Assembly (NCBI GenBank): GCA_002307145.1
Contig: DBTR01000033.1
Location: forward strand, 1 to 64,000
Length of the DNA: 64,000 bases
Source of the DNA: Rhodospirillum sp. UBA1311
GTDB lineage: Bacteria; Pseudomonadota; Alphaproteobacteria; Rhodospirillales; Rhodospirillaceae
Direction of reading: 5' to 3'
Of this stretch, positions 24,973-33,261 are shown one piece after another; positions within the stretch are counted from its first letter, which is position 1, and every line of letters starts with the position of its first letter. The notes under the pieces were generated by a model, which saw only the letters and a list, made by a program, of their open reading frames with translations, did not search any database and had not been told where the DNA came from. Made by a program: the position numbers and the translations under genes.

Positions 24973-25789
24973 CCTCCGACCGCGCGGCGGCGATCTCCGC
25001 CACCGCCATGATCAGCGAACACACCGCGAGAAGCAAAACCGAAACCGCCGATGCCAGCGGAAAATCCGCGCCCGCGTCGGCGATCAGACTGTAGAGCCGG
25101 AGCGGCAGGATGTTGAGCTGGGTGCCCACCAGCGCCAGCGCGGTGCCGTAGGCCCCCACCGCCACCGCCGCGACGAGGCAGAATGCGGCGAGGAAGGTGG
25201 GCGCGACCTGCGGCAGGACGATCTCGAACCATGCCCGCCAGCGCGGCGCGCCGAGGCTCTCCGCCGCCTGCATCTGGCGCGCGTCGAAGTTGAGGAACAC
25301 CGGCAGCAGCATCAGCACGACGCGGGGAATGAGGTAGTAGGAGTAGGCGAGCACCAGACCCGCCGGACCGTAGAATGCCCCGGCGATCGCCGCCGGGTCG
25401 GCGCCGAGCTTTTCCAGCAGCAGGGTGAGGAACCCGGCCCGCCCGAGCAGCAGGATGAACCCGTAGGCGACGATCAGGCCGGAAAACGTCAGCGGCAACG
25501 CGATCAGCACCTGCAGCGCCGCCCGCAGCCTGGGCGAAACCCGCGCCAGATGCGCCGCCACGCCGATGCCGACCACCAGCGAAAGCGCCGCCGCCCGCGC
25601 GCCGAGCCAGAGCGAAGCCCAGAGCGCGTCCCAGAATTCGGGTGTGGCGAACATCCGCGCCACTGCGTTCTCCTTGCCCGCCTCGACGAACACCGTCGCC
25701 AAGGGAGCGAGGAAAAACGCCGCCAGCACCCCGGCCCCCGGCAACGCGAGCCAGAGGAGTTTGGCATTCCGAGGTGCGGGCGCGCTCAT
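24953..25789 (-). CDS. ABC transporter permease
   Basis: A 278-residue permease with six predicted membrane helices and an EAA loop reading AAESLGAPRWRAWFEIVLPQVAP. It belongs to the binding-protein-dependent type found in iron, thiamine, polyamine and phosphonate systems. It works with the second permease (27934-28719), the ATPase and the binding protein in the same minus-strand operon. The binding-protein stop lies 2 bases upstream of its start. Confidence 0.88.
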   Translation of the reverse strand: MSAPAPRNAKLLWLALPGAGVLAAFFLAPLATVFVEAGKENAVARMFATPEFWDALWASLWLGARAAALSLVVGIGVAAHLARVSPRLRAALQVLIALPLTFSGLIVAYGFILLLGRAGFLTLLLEKLGADPAAIAGAFYGPAGLVLAYSYYLIPRVVLMLLPVFLNFDARQMQAAESLGAPRWRAWFEIVLPQVAPTFLAAFCLVAAVAVGAYGTALALVGTQLNILPLRLYSLIADAGADFPLASAVSVLLLAVCSLIMAVAEIAAARSEDDDVRA

Positions 25790-25790
25790 C

Positions 25791-26855
25791 TCACTTGCCC
25801 AATGCAGCCTTGGCCCATCCGGCGTCGATCTCGGCCTTCTTCCCGGCCGCAGCCTTGACGTCGAGGGGCTTCACCTGCGGCGCGGCGGGAAGGCGTTGGG
25901 CGACGTCTTCGGGGAGCGCCACGCCCGGCACCGACGGCCGAACGAAGCCCTTGGCGAAGGTGGTCTGGCCTTCCTGGGTCATGATGTAGTTGAGCCAGAG
26001 TTTACCCGCGCTGGGGTTCGGCCCGTTCTTCACCAGGCTGATGCCATAGGGGGCCGCGGCGGAGGCTTCCTTCGGGATCACCACCTCGACCGCATCGCCG
26101 AGGCCATCGGTGTACTTCGCCTTAAGACCGTCGTTCTCGTAGGCGATCCAGATCGGGATCTCGCCCTTGACGAACTTGGCATATGGCGTGGTGCCCTCGA
26201 CGCGCAGCACGTTCCCCGCCTTGTGCAGCTTGCCCATGTAGTCGATGCCGGGCTGGACGTCGTCCATCGTGCCGCCCGCGCCGAAGTTGGCGGCGAGCAC
26301 CGTCACTTGGCCAACGCCCGCGCTACGCGGATCGAGGTAGACCACGGTGTTCTTGTACTCGGGCTTCAGCAGATCGGCCCAGCTCTTCGGCGGATTTTTC
26401 ACCAGCTTGGTGTTGACGACGAAGGCGATGGTGAGCGAGTGGATGGTGAACCACTTGCCTTCCGGATCGCGCCAGACCTCGGGAAGCTTGTCGAAGTTGA
26501 CCGGCTTGAACGGCGCGACCACATCCTTCGCCATCGCGTCGATCGCCGAGGCGGCGAAGTAGTAGGCGGTATCCGCCTGCGGCCGGTTGCGCGCCTTGTC
26601 GAGCGCCACCACCGTCGCCGCCGAGCCGAGATCGTTGTAGGTCATCTCGACGCCGGGATAGCGCTTCTTGAACCCGGCGAACTGCGCCGCCCAGTTCGCC
26701 CAGGTCGGCCCGGTATCGAAGGAGACCACCAGCCCTTCCTTCTCCGCCGCCTTGTAGAGGTCGGCCTCGCCCGGGTACAGCTCGGGTCCTTCAAGGGCGA
26801 GCGCCGGGGTGGCGAAGACGATCAGGGCGCAGGCGGCGATCAGCAGACGTTTCAT
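25791..26855 (-). CDS. ABC transporter periplasmic substrate-binding protein
   Basis: A 354-residue exported protein. The signal peptide is MKRLLIAACALIVFATPALA. The mature part, starting LEGPELYPGEADLYKAAEKEG, matches type-2 binding proteins of the Fe(III)/polyamine/phosphonate group (SWADLLKPEYKNTVVYLDP and GEIPIWIAYENDG). No iron-binding Tyr pair could be identified with confidence, so the substrate stays open. GGAGGACACG precedes the ATG. It sits between the ATPase and permease genes. Confidence 0.88.
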   Translation of the reverse strand: MKRLLIAACALIVFATPALALEGPELYPGEADLYKAAEKEGLVVSFDTGPTWANWAAQFAGFKKRYPGVEMTYNDLGSAATVVALDKARNRPQADTAYYFAASAIDAMAKDVVAPFKPVNFDKLPEVWRDPEGKWFTIHSLTIAFVVNTKLVKNPPKSWADLLKPEYKNTVVYLDPRSAGVGQVTVLAANFGAGGTMDDVQPGIDYMGKLHKAGNVLRVEGTTPYAKFVKGEIPIWIAYENDGLKAKYTDGLGDAVEVVIPKEASAAAPYGISLVKNGPNPSAGKLWLNYIMTQEGQTTFAKGFVRPSVPGVALPEDVAQRLPAAPQVKPLDVKAAAGKKAEIDAGWAKAALGK

Positions 26856-26893
26856 CGTGTCCTCCCGTGTTGGGATGCGATTGATCCAATTCC

Positions 26894-27937
26894 TCAAGCC
26901 TCGGGCGGCAACACCCGCACTGCCTGGGGGGAAATCCGCACGCCGCAGATCGGCGCGTGGGAACTGGTCTCGCCAAGAATCACCCCGCCCGGCACCGCGA
27001 GATCGAAGCGCCGGAGCGAGCCGAGAAAACGGTCGCGGGTGACTTGGCCGTAGAGATCGAGCGCGCCCGGCTGCGGCGGCGCTTCCGGCGCGGCGAGAAC
27101 TTCCATCGCCTCGGGGCGCACCAGCACGGTCACCGCTGCACCCTCGGGCGGCAGCGGGTCGTCGCTGTAGAGCGGCCCGAAATCGGTCGCGATCGCGCCT
27201 CCCGCCCCCACCTTAGCGGCGAACAGGTTGGCGTGGCCGACGAACCCGGCGACGAAGCGGTTGACCGGCCGGTCGTAGAGCTCGCGCGGCGGCGCGAGTT
27301 GCAGCAGCCGCCCCGCGTTCATCACCGCGACGGTATCGGCGATCGAGAGCGCCTCCTCCTGGTCGTGGGTGACGTGCAGGGTGGCGATGCCGTGTTCGCG
27401 CTGCACCGCGCGGATCTCGTCGCGCATCGCCGCCCGGTGCGCCGCGTCGAGGGCCGAGAGCGGCTCGTCGAGGAGCAACGCGCGGGGGCGGAACACCAAG
27501 GCGCGGGCAAGCGCGACGCGCTGTTGCTGACCGCCCGAAAGCTGAGACGGCTTGCGGTCGGCAAAGCCGGAAAGATGCGAGCGCTCCAGCGCCTCGCCCG
27601 CCCGCGCGCGCCGTTCCGCCGCGCCGACGCCGCGCAGCTTGAGCGGATAGGCGACGTTTTCGAGCGCGGTCATGTGGGGGAACAGGGCGTAGTTCTGGAA
27701 CACCACGCCGACGTTGCGCAGGCGCGGCGGCACGTCGGCGACGTCGACGTCGGAGAGGCGGATCGCGCCGGACTCCGGCTTGAGAAACCCCGCGATCAAC
27801 TGCAGCAGCGTGGTCTTGCCGCAGCCGGAAGGCCCGATCACCGCGCAGAACGCGCCGGGTGGCACCGCGAAGCCGATATCGAAAACTCCAGCACCGCCGG
27901 GATAGCGGAAGTTCAGCCGGTCGATGGCGATGCTCAT
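26894..27937 (-). CDS. ABC transporter ATP-binding protein with TOBE domain
   Basis: A 347-residue ATPase. Walker A is GPSGCGKTTLL, the Q loop is VFQNYALFPHMTALEN, the signature is LSGGQQQRVALARAL, and Walker B is ALLLDEPLSALDAAHR. The C-terminal hundred residues form a TOBE regulatory domain, as in PotA and FbpC-like importers. The ATG at 27937 is chosen for the family length; a longer frame runs upstream through the permease in another phase. It overlaps the permease gene by four bases. Confidence 0.92.
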   Translation of the reverse strand: MSIAIDRLNFRYPGGAGVFDIGFAVPPGAFCAVIGPSGCGKTTLLQLIAGFLKPESGAIRLSDVDVADVPPRLRNVGVVFQNYALFPHMTALENVAYPLKLRGVGAAERRARAGEALERSHLSGFADRKPSQLSGGQQQRVALARALVFRPRALLLDEPLSALDAAHRAAMRDEIRAVQREHGIATLHVTHDQEEALSIADTVAVMNAGRLLQLAPPRELYDRPVNRFVAGFVGHANLFAAKVGAGGAIATDFGPLYSDDPLPPEGAAVTVLVRPEAMEVLAAPEAPPQPGALDLYGQVTRDRFLGSLRRFDLAVPGGVILGETSSHAPICGVRISPQAVRVLPPEA

Positions 27938-28719
27938 GCGCGGGCTCCTTCCGCGCCGACCCGCCCCCGCCCCGCCACGCCCGCCGCCGCGCCCGAAACC
28001 AGGGCCAGGGCCAGCAGGATCACCGTGGCGGCGCAGGCGAAGCCGGTCGCGCCGTAGAACGCCTGGAGCAGTACCACCGGATAGGGGCGCGAGAGGAACC
28101 CGGCGATCAGGTTGGACAACTGGAACTCGCCGATCGACAGCGCCGCGACCATGATCAGGCCGGAGGCGAGGCTGTGGCGCAGGCTCGGCACGACGATGCC
28201 GAAAAACCGCTGCACGAATCCCGCGCCGAGGGATTCCGCCGCGCGTTCGAGGGTGCGGAGGTCGAGGTGGCGCATGTCGGAGACCAGGGTCTGCATCAGG
28301 TACGGCAGGGTCAGCACCACGTGGCCGCACACCAGCAGCCACGGCGCACCGAGGAACGGCAGGGTGTCGGAGGAGAACACCAGGATGAAGCCGAAGCCCA
28401 GCACCAGTGGCGGCGCGGCGACCGGCATCAGGTAGAGGGTGCGTGCCGCGATCTTCACGCCGCGCCGCGCCGCGCCATAAATTCCATAGGCGAGCGGCAG
28501 GCCGATGGCGGCGGTGGCGATGCAGGTGGAGAGGCAAACCCAGAGGCTGACGACGAAGGCGCGGCGGAAGCTGCCGTCCTCCCACACCATGCGATACCAC
28601 TCGCCGGTGAAGCCGTCGGGCAGCAGCGTGTTGGTCCACGCACCGCCGACCGAACCGATCATCAACAGCAGGATCGGCGCGGCAAGAAAGATCAGGTAGG
28701 CGATGGTGAACCCTGGCAC
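27934..28719 (-). CDS. ABC transporter permease
   Basis: A 261-residue inner-membrane protein with six predicted helices and the EAA loop RAAESLGAGFVQRFFGIVVPSL. It leads the minus-strand operon permease, ATPase, binding protein, permease, LOG-like gene. Such two-permease importers serve polyamines, 2-aminoethylphosphonate, thiamine or iron. The substrate cannot be assigned. Confidence 0.87.
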   Translation of the reverse strand: MPGFTIAYLIFLAAPILLLMIGSVGGAWTNTLLPDGFTGEWYRMVWEDGSFRRAFVVSLWVCLSTCIATAAIGLPLAYGIYGAARRGVKIAARTLYLMPVAAPPLVLGFGFILVFSSDTLPFLGAPWLLVCGHVVLTLPYLMQTLVSDMRHLDLRTLERAAESLGAGFVQRFFGIVVPSLRHSLASGLIMVAALSIGEFQLSNLIAGFLSRPYPVVLLQAFYGATGFACAATVILLALALVSGAAAGVAGRGRVGAEGARA

Positions 28720-28874
28720 GGCGACCTCGGCAAATCCGTTGGCTGCATGCTCGATTCTCGGCAGGCTAATCGCAAATCATTGTTTTATGTCAGGATTTAT
28801 GCACATACGCGCATGTTACAAGCCGTACCTGCATGATTTTCGGGCAGCCGATGCCTGGGTCTTGGGCAAAATCA
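28720..28874. other. Intergenic region upstream of the ABC operon
   Basis: The region is rich in A and T for this genome. On the minus strand a weak promoter, CTGACA, 16 bases, GATTAG, lies about 50 bases before the permease start. A near-palindrome of ATGCGCGTATGTGCAT lies further upstream (plus coordinates about 28798-28813) and might be an operator. Nothing else was seen. Confidence 0.3.
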
Positions 28875-28898
28875 AACGGGCGTCCGAAGACGCCCGTT
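28875..28898 (-). terminator. Rho-independent terminator after prsT
   Basis: The hairpin has 10-bp arms, AACGGGCGTC at 28875-28884 and GACGCCCGTT at 28889-28898, around a CGAA loop. On the minus strand it is followed by TTTGATTTTG. It lies 26 bases after the prsT stop. Confidence 0.8.
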
Positions 28899-28924
28899 GC
28901 CATTCTCTGGAAAGGCGGCCGGAT

Positions 28925-31312
28925 TTACATCTGGCCGAGAAGCTGGCGCGCGTCCTCGATCCCCGGGTAAGGCCGGTTCTCCGAGACCGCGATTTCGAGC
29001 TGGGTTTTCGCCGCCGCCTTGTCGCCGTTCATCATCAAGGCCTTGCCGTAGTGGTAGTTGACCTGTTTCGGGATGCCCTTTTCGCCGGTGATCCGCGCGA
29101 GGATCGGCAGCGCACGCTCGACCTGCCCCTGGCGGACGTAGACCCAGGCGAGAGTGTCCTGGAACAGCGGATTGGTGGTGGTGACGAACCGCTCCGCCAC
29201 CCGCCGCGCCTTTTCGAGCGCCTGCGGATCGGAGTACTGATGGTCGGCGATCAACTGCGCCATGTTGTTGGCGGCGACGTCGAGCGACGGATTGCGCTGG
29301 AGGGCGCTCTCGTACATGGCGATCGCCTCGGGCACCCGGCCCATGTTGCCGAGCAGATCGGCGAGCATCAGGGGCAGTTGCACTTCGCCTGGGTTCGCCT
29401 CGATGCCGCGCTTCAGCACGTCGGTGGCAGGCACCCGCTGGCCGTCGGTCAGATAAAGCCGCGCCCGCAGGATATAGGGACCGGGCATGTTCGGGCTTTG
29501 CGCCAGGGCGGCGTCGATGGCGGTGGCGGCGCGGTCGAGCTTGCCGAGGCGGGAATAGCATTCCGCCAGCACGGTGAGCGAGGCCGGGCTCTGGAGGTCG
29601 AGGCTTTCGAGGTACTTGGTCCCGGCGTCGAGCTTGCCGAGGCGACGATAGCTGTTGGCGACCGACGCCACCGCATTCTCGGCGAGCGGCGTGTTGGGCG
29701 TGGCCTGGATCACCTCGGCGTAGGCCTTGACCGCGTCGTCGTCCTTGCCGGTGGCGGCGAGGAGTTCGCCACGCAGGAACTTCGCCACATACCGCTGCCC
29801 GTCGAGCTTTTCCAGATGGTCGATGGCATCGCCCGCGGCTTTCCAGTCCTTCAGCGGGATCGCGATGCGGGCGATGCTTTCCCACACCACCGGATATTCC
29901 GGCTGCGCCTCCGCGACCGACGCAAGCTCGGCCATCGCCCGGCCGGAATCGCCGTTCATGTGGTAGAGCTGCGCCAACCGCACCCGGCCCGCCGAAATCT
30001 CGGGCGCGAGATCGCGCAACTGGCTCAGGGTCTCGATCGCGAGGTCGAGGCGGCCCTGGCGCAGGAGCGCCTCGGCGAGCAGCGAGTAGACCAGCTTGTT
30101 GCGCGGATTGTCGCGCAGGATGGTGCGGAGGTCGGTGACCACGCCCTGGAAGTCGCCGCGCTCGAACGAGAGGTTGGCGCGGAGGAACAGCGCATCCGGA
30201 TTGGTCGGGGCGCGTTCGAGGATTTCCTTCACCAGCCGTTCGGCGGCGTCGCGGTCGCCGCGGCCGAGATCGATCTTCGCCAGCATCGCCCGCGCGGTGA
30301 GGCCGGGCGGATCCATTTTCTGCTGGGTCGCGACGTCGCTGAGGATCTTGGTGGCGGCGTCGACGTCACCGCTCCGGATCTTCAGGTCGGCGAGCCAGAA
30401 GCGATAGGTATTGACGTCGGGCTCGGCCTTGATGAACGCCTCGATCTGGGTTTCGGCAGCCTTGGCGCCACGTACTTCCGTGAGGAATGAGATCAGCCGG
30501 GTTTTCATCTGGATGTTGGATTTGTCCTGCGCCACCGCATCGCGCAGCGCCTTTTCCGCCGCGTCGGGGCGCTTCGCCTCCAGCAGCATGCGCGCAAGGT
30601 CGCTGCGGAGCCCCGGATCGTCGGGCTTGAGCGCGAACAGTGCTTCATAGGACGCGGCCGCCTTGTCGATATCGCCGAGCTTGCGATAGAGCGCGATCCG
30701 CAGCTGCAGCAGCGAGACATCCTTCGGGTGGCGGCCGATGCCGTCCTCAAGCACGGAGATCGCGCGCTCGGGCTGTTCCATGGCGGTGTAGAGGCCAGTC
30801 AGCACCGCCACGGCGGTGGTGTTGCCGGGTTCCTTCTGGAGGGCGAAGCGCGCCTCCTTCTCGGCGGCGGCGTGATCGTTCTTGCGCAGCATCAGGGCGG
30901 CGGTGATCGCGTGCGCCTCGGCATTATCCGGAGTGTCGGCAAGCACGATGTCGAGACGCTGCTGCACCTGGTCGTAATGCTCGGCGGCGAGGTAGTACTG
31001 CGCCAGCTTGAGCAGCGCGGGCGCAAAGCGCGGGTTCTGGTTTTCCGCCTCGCGGAAGCCGAGGAACGCGGCGCGGATGTTGCCTTGCGCTTCGTCGACG
31101 AGGGCGAGGCGGTAGCGGATGTCGGGGTCGGTTGGCTTGATCCGCCCGGCGTTCTTGAACTCGACGCGCGCCTTCTCGAACTGGCCGTTGGCGAGGTATT
31201 CCATGCCGCTCTTGACGTATTTCTCGGCACGCTGCTCGGGTTTTGAGCAACTGGCGAGCAACGCCGCGACACCTATCGTCACCAGCAGAATCCGCGCTTT
31301 CCGAAATGCCAT
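28925..31312 (-). CDS. prsT: TPR-repeat lipoprotein of exosortase/EPS systems, PrsT-like
   Basis: A 795-residue lipoprotein. The N-terminus MAFRKARILLVTIGVAALLASCS is a type II signal with lipobox LASC. The rest is a run of about twenty tetratricopeptide repeats, for example GMEYLANGQFEKARVEFKNA and the repeated PDNAEAHAITAALMLRK-type units. It matches the PEP-CTERM-associated PrsT family, which sits at exosortase and exopolysaccharide loci and probably forms a periplasmic scaffold between assembly proteins. It is divergent from the phosphoglycosyltransferase gene across a 494-base region. Confidence 0.88.
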   Translation of the reverse strand: MAFRKARILLVTIGVAALLASCSKPEQRAEKYVKSGMEYLANGQFEKARVEFKNAGRIKPTDPDIRYRLALVDEAQGNIRAAFLGFREAENQNPRFAPALLKLAQYYLAAEHYDQVQQRLDIVLADTPDNAEAHAITAALMLRKNDHAAAEKEARFALQKEPGNTTAVAVLTGLYTAMEQPERAISVLEDGIGRHPKDVSLLQLRIALYRKLGDIDKAAASYEALFALKPDDPGLRSDLARMLLEAKRPDAAEKALRDAVAQDKSNIQMKTRLISFLTEVRGAKAAETQIEAFIKAEPDVNTYRFWLADLKIRSGDVDAATKILSDVATQQKMDPPGLTARAMLAKIDLGRGDRDAAERLVKEILERAPTNPDALFLRANLSFERGDFQGVVTDLRTILRDNPRNKLVYSLLAEALLRQGRLDLAIETLSQLRDLAPEISAGRVRLAQLYHMNGDSGRAMAELASVAEAQPEYPVVWESIARIAIPLKDWKAAGDAIDHLEKLDGQRYVAKFLRGELLAATGKDDDAVKAYAEVIQATPNTPLAENAVASVANSYRRLGKLDAGTKYLESLDLQSPASLTVLAECYSRLGKLDRAATAIDAALAQSPNMPGPYILRARLYLTDGQRVPATDVLKRGIEANPGEVQLPLMLADLLGNMGRVPEAIAMYESALQRNPSLDVAANNMAQLIADHQYSDPQALEKARRVAERFVTTTNPLFQDTLAWVYVRQGQVERALPILARITGEKGIPKQVNYHYGKALMMNGDKAAAKTQLEIAVSENRPYPGIEDARQLLGQM

Positions 31313-31722
31313 GGTGGTGCTCCGACGCTGTCAGGGGAAACCGGGGAAAAACCAACCGGGAAGAACGCAACCGCACCTTTCGAGAATGCCACGAAACCCC
31401 ACCTTTGGCCAACTTCGCGGCGCTTGGCCATCGCATCTCGCCGGAAAAACCATGGGAACGATGTGGGATTTAAGACAACGGACGGCAGGTTCATGGAACG
31501 ACTGGCGGGATGTTGAAATGCGCTCGCCCGAAGGCATATAAGTGGAATGAATGAACTCCGCAGACGATTGCAAGGGAGACACAGGATTTTTGTGGAAATT
31601 CCGGGCAATCGTTTCGATATGGAATTATCTCGATCCCTGCGCGCGCCCGAATCCGACTGTACCGCGATCCTGGTCGACCGGCGCCTCCCTGAACCCCTAC
31701 CGCCGGGATTTGCGATGTCGAT
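31313..31722. other. Long divergent intergenic region of the EPS locus
   Basis: No gene was recognised. The stretch is less GC-rich than the coding regions and likely holds promoters and activator sites for prsT on the left and the phosphoglycosyltransferase on the right. A candidate RpoN promoter lies at its right end. Several small open frames show no conserved features. Confidence 0.4.
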
Positions 31723-31738
31723 TGGTCAGAGTTTTGCA
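31723..31738 (+). promoter_or_regulatory. Candidate sigma54 (RpoN) promoter
   Basis: TGGTCAGAGTTTTGCA has GG at 31724-31725 and GC at 31736-31737 with ten bases between them, and it ends in TTGCA, as in RpoN -24/-12 boxes; the CAC after the GG is not kept. It lies 68 bases before the phosphoglycosyltransferase ATG. Exosortase-linked EPS loci are often controlled by a PrsK/PrsR pair acting through RpoN, but no such pair is in this window. Confidence 0.4.
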
Positions 31739-31806
31739 AGAGGCCTGAATACCCGACACACGACGTCGGCTTTCCGACACGAACCCGCGAAACCGCTGGT
31801 GGCGAC

Positions 31807-33261
31807 ATGCATCAAATCGTGACCGAGACCCGCGCCGACACCTACGGCCGCAGCTTGCCCCTCAATAGCGCCACGGTGGTTTTCGTCGTGGCGATCCTCG
31901 ACGTCGTCAGCATGTTCGGGTTTTACGTCCTCTCGTACATGGAAGCGATGCAGGCCCCGCCCCATGCGGCCTTGATCTGGAAGATCACCGACGCCCTGTT
32001 CTGCATCACCCTGCTCTACCTGATGCTTGCCTCGGGCGCCTATCGCGCCTCCCGGCTCTCCAACATCATGTCGCAGTTGAGCTACATCCTGGTCAACGGC
32101 CTCGCGATCGCGGTGGTCGAGTGCTTCGTGGTCTGGTCGCTCAACCTCGCGGGCGAATTCAACTGGCCATGGGACGGCCCGATCAACATCGTCAGCCTCG
32201 GCGCGATCGCGATGTGCCTGGTGCGCCTCGGCGTCCACTCGCTTTTGATCAGCGCCGCCGAACATGGCAGCATCGCGCGCAACATCGCGGTGGTCGGCGC
32301 GGGCAAGTCGGGTCAGCGCCTGATCGCGGCGCTGCGCGAATCCCGCGAGCCATGGACCCGCATCCTCGGCATCTTCGACGACCGCAAGGTGCGCCTGCAG
32401 CAGGACAAGAACGCGCTGCCGGTCACCGGCACGGTCGACGACCTGATCGCCTTCGCGCGCGACAACCGCGTCGACGAAATCCTCGTGGCATTGCCATGGA
32501 GCGCCGAGAACCGGCTGCTCGGCATCCTCGAACAGCTGAAGGTGATCCCCTGCAACGTCCGCATGGCCCCCGACGGGATCAGCCACCACTTCCGCGACAC
32601 CGGCTTCGCCTCGGTCGACGGCGTGCCGGTCTACAACATCTTCCGCAAGCCGATCAGCGATTCCGGGGCACTGCTGAAGCGCCTCGAAGACCTGATCTTC
32701 GGCATTGCCATCCTGGTGATGATCGCCCCGGTGATGCTCCTCTGCGCGCTCGCGATCAAGCTCGACAGCAAGGGCCCGGTGCTGTTCCGCCAGAACCGCT
32801 ACGGCTACAACAACAAGCTGATCTCGGTTTACAAGTTCCGCACCATGTACCACGAGGCGCGGGACGAGAACTGCGAGATCCAGACCACCAAGGGCGACCC
32901 CCGGATCACCCGCATCGGTGGCTTCCTCCGCCGCACCAGCCTCGATGAACTGCCGCAGCTGTTCAACGTAATCTCGGGCGAGATGTCCCTCGTCGGGCCG
33001 CGCCCGCACGCGATCAACACCAAGGCGGCGGGCCGCCTGTTCGAGGAAATCGTCCACGAATACGCCGCGCGCCACAAGGTCAAGCCCGGCATCACCGGCT
33101 GGGCGCAGGTTCTCGGCTGGCGCGGCGAAACCGACACCGAGGAGAAGATCCGGCGGCGCGTCGAATGCGATCTCTACTACATGGAACACTGGTCGCTGTT
33201 CCTCGACATCGAAATCCTGTTCCGTACCTTGGGCGTGATCAGAGGGGAGAACGTCTATTGA
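31807..33261 (+). CDS. Undecaprenyl-phosphate glucose phosphotransferase (GumD/WcaJ-type)
   Basis: A 484-residue polytopic enzyme. It has four to five N-terminal helices, a Rossmann-like soluble part ([19 protein letters not shown]), and the C-terminal sugar-transferase domain: [16 protein letters not shown], then [38 protein letters not shown] and a tail GVIRGENVY. This type adds glucose-1-phosphate to undecaprenyl phosphate and starts the EPS repeat unit. The ATG follows the candidate RpoN site. Its stop overlaps the exosortase start. Confidence 0.9.
   Translation: MHQIVTETRADTYGRSLPLNSATVVFVVAILDVVSMFGFYVLSYMEAMQAPPHAALIWKITDALFCITLLYLMLASGAYRASRLSNIMSQLSYILVNGLAIAVVECFVVWSLNLAGEFNWPWDGPINIVSLGAIAMCLVRLGVHSLLISAAEHGSIARNIAVVGAGKSGQRLIAALRESREPWTRILGIFDDRKVRLQQDKNALPVTGTVDDLIAFARDNRVDEILVALPWSAENRLLGILEQLKVIPCNVRMAPDGISHHFRDTGFASVDGVPVYNIFRKPISDSGALLKRLEDLIFGIAILVMIAPVMLLCALAIKLDSKGPVLFRQNRYGYNNKLISVYKFRTMYHEARDENCEIQTTKGDPRITRIGGFLRRTSLDELPQLFNVISGEMSLVGPRPHAINTKAAGRLFEEIVHEYAARHKVKPGITGWAQVLGWRGETDTEEKIRRRVECDLYYMEHWSLFLDIEILFRTLGVIRGENVY

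Noticed and set aside
28703..30490. Long open frame opposite prsT
   Set aside because: Shadow; the minus strand has clear TPR repeats and a lipobox.
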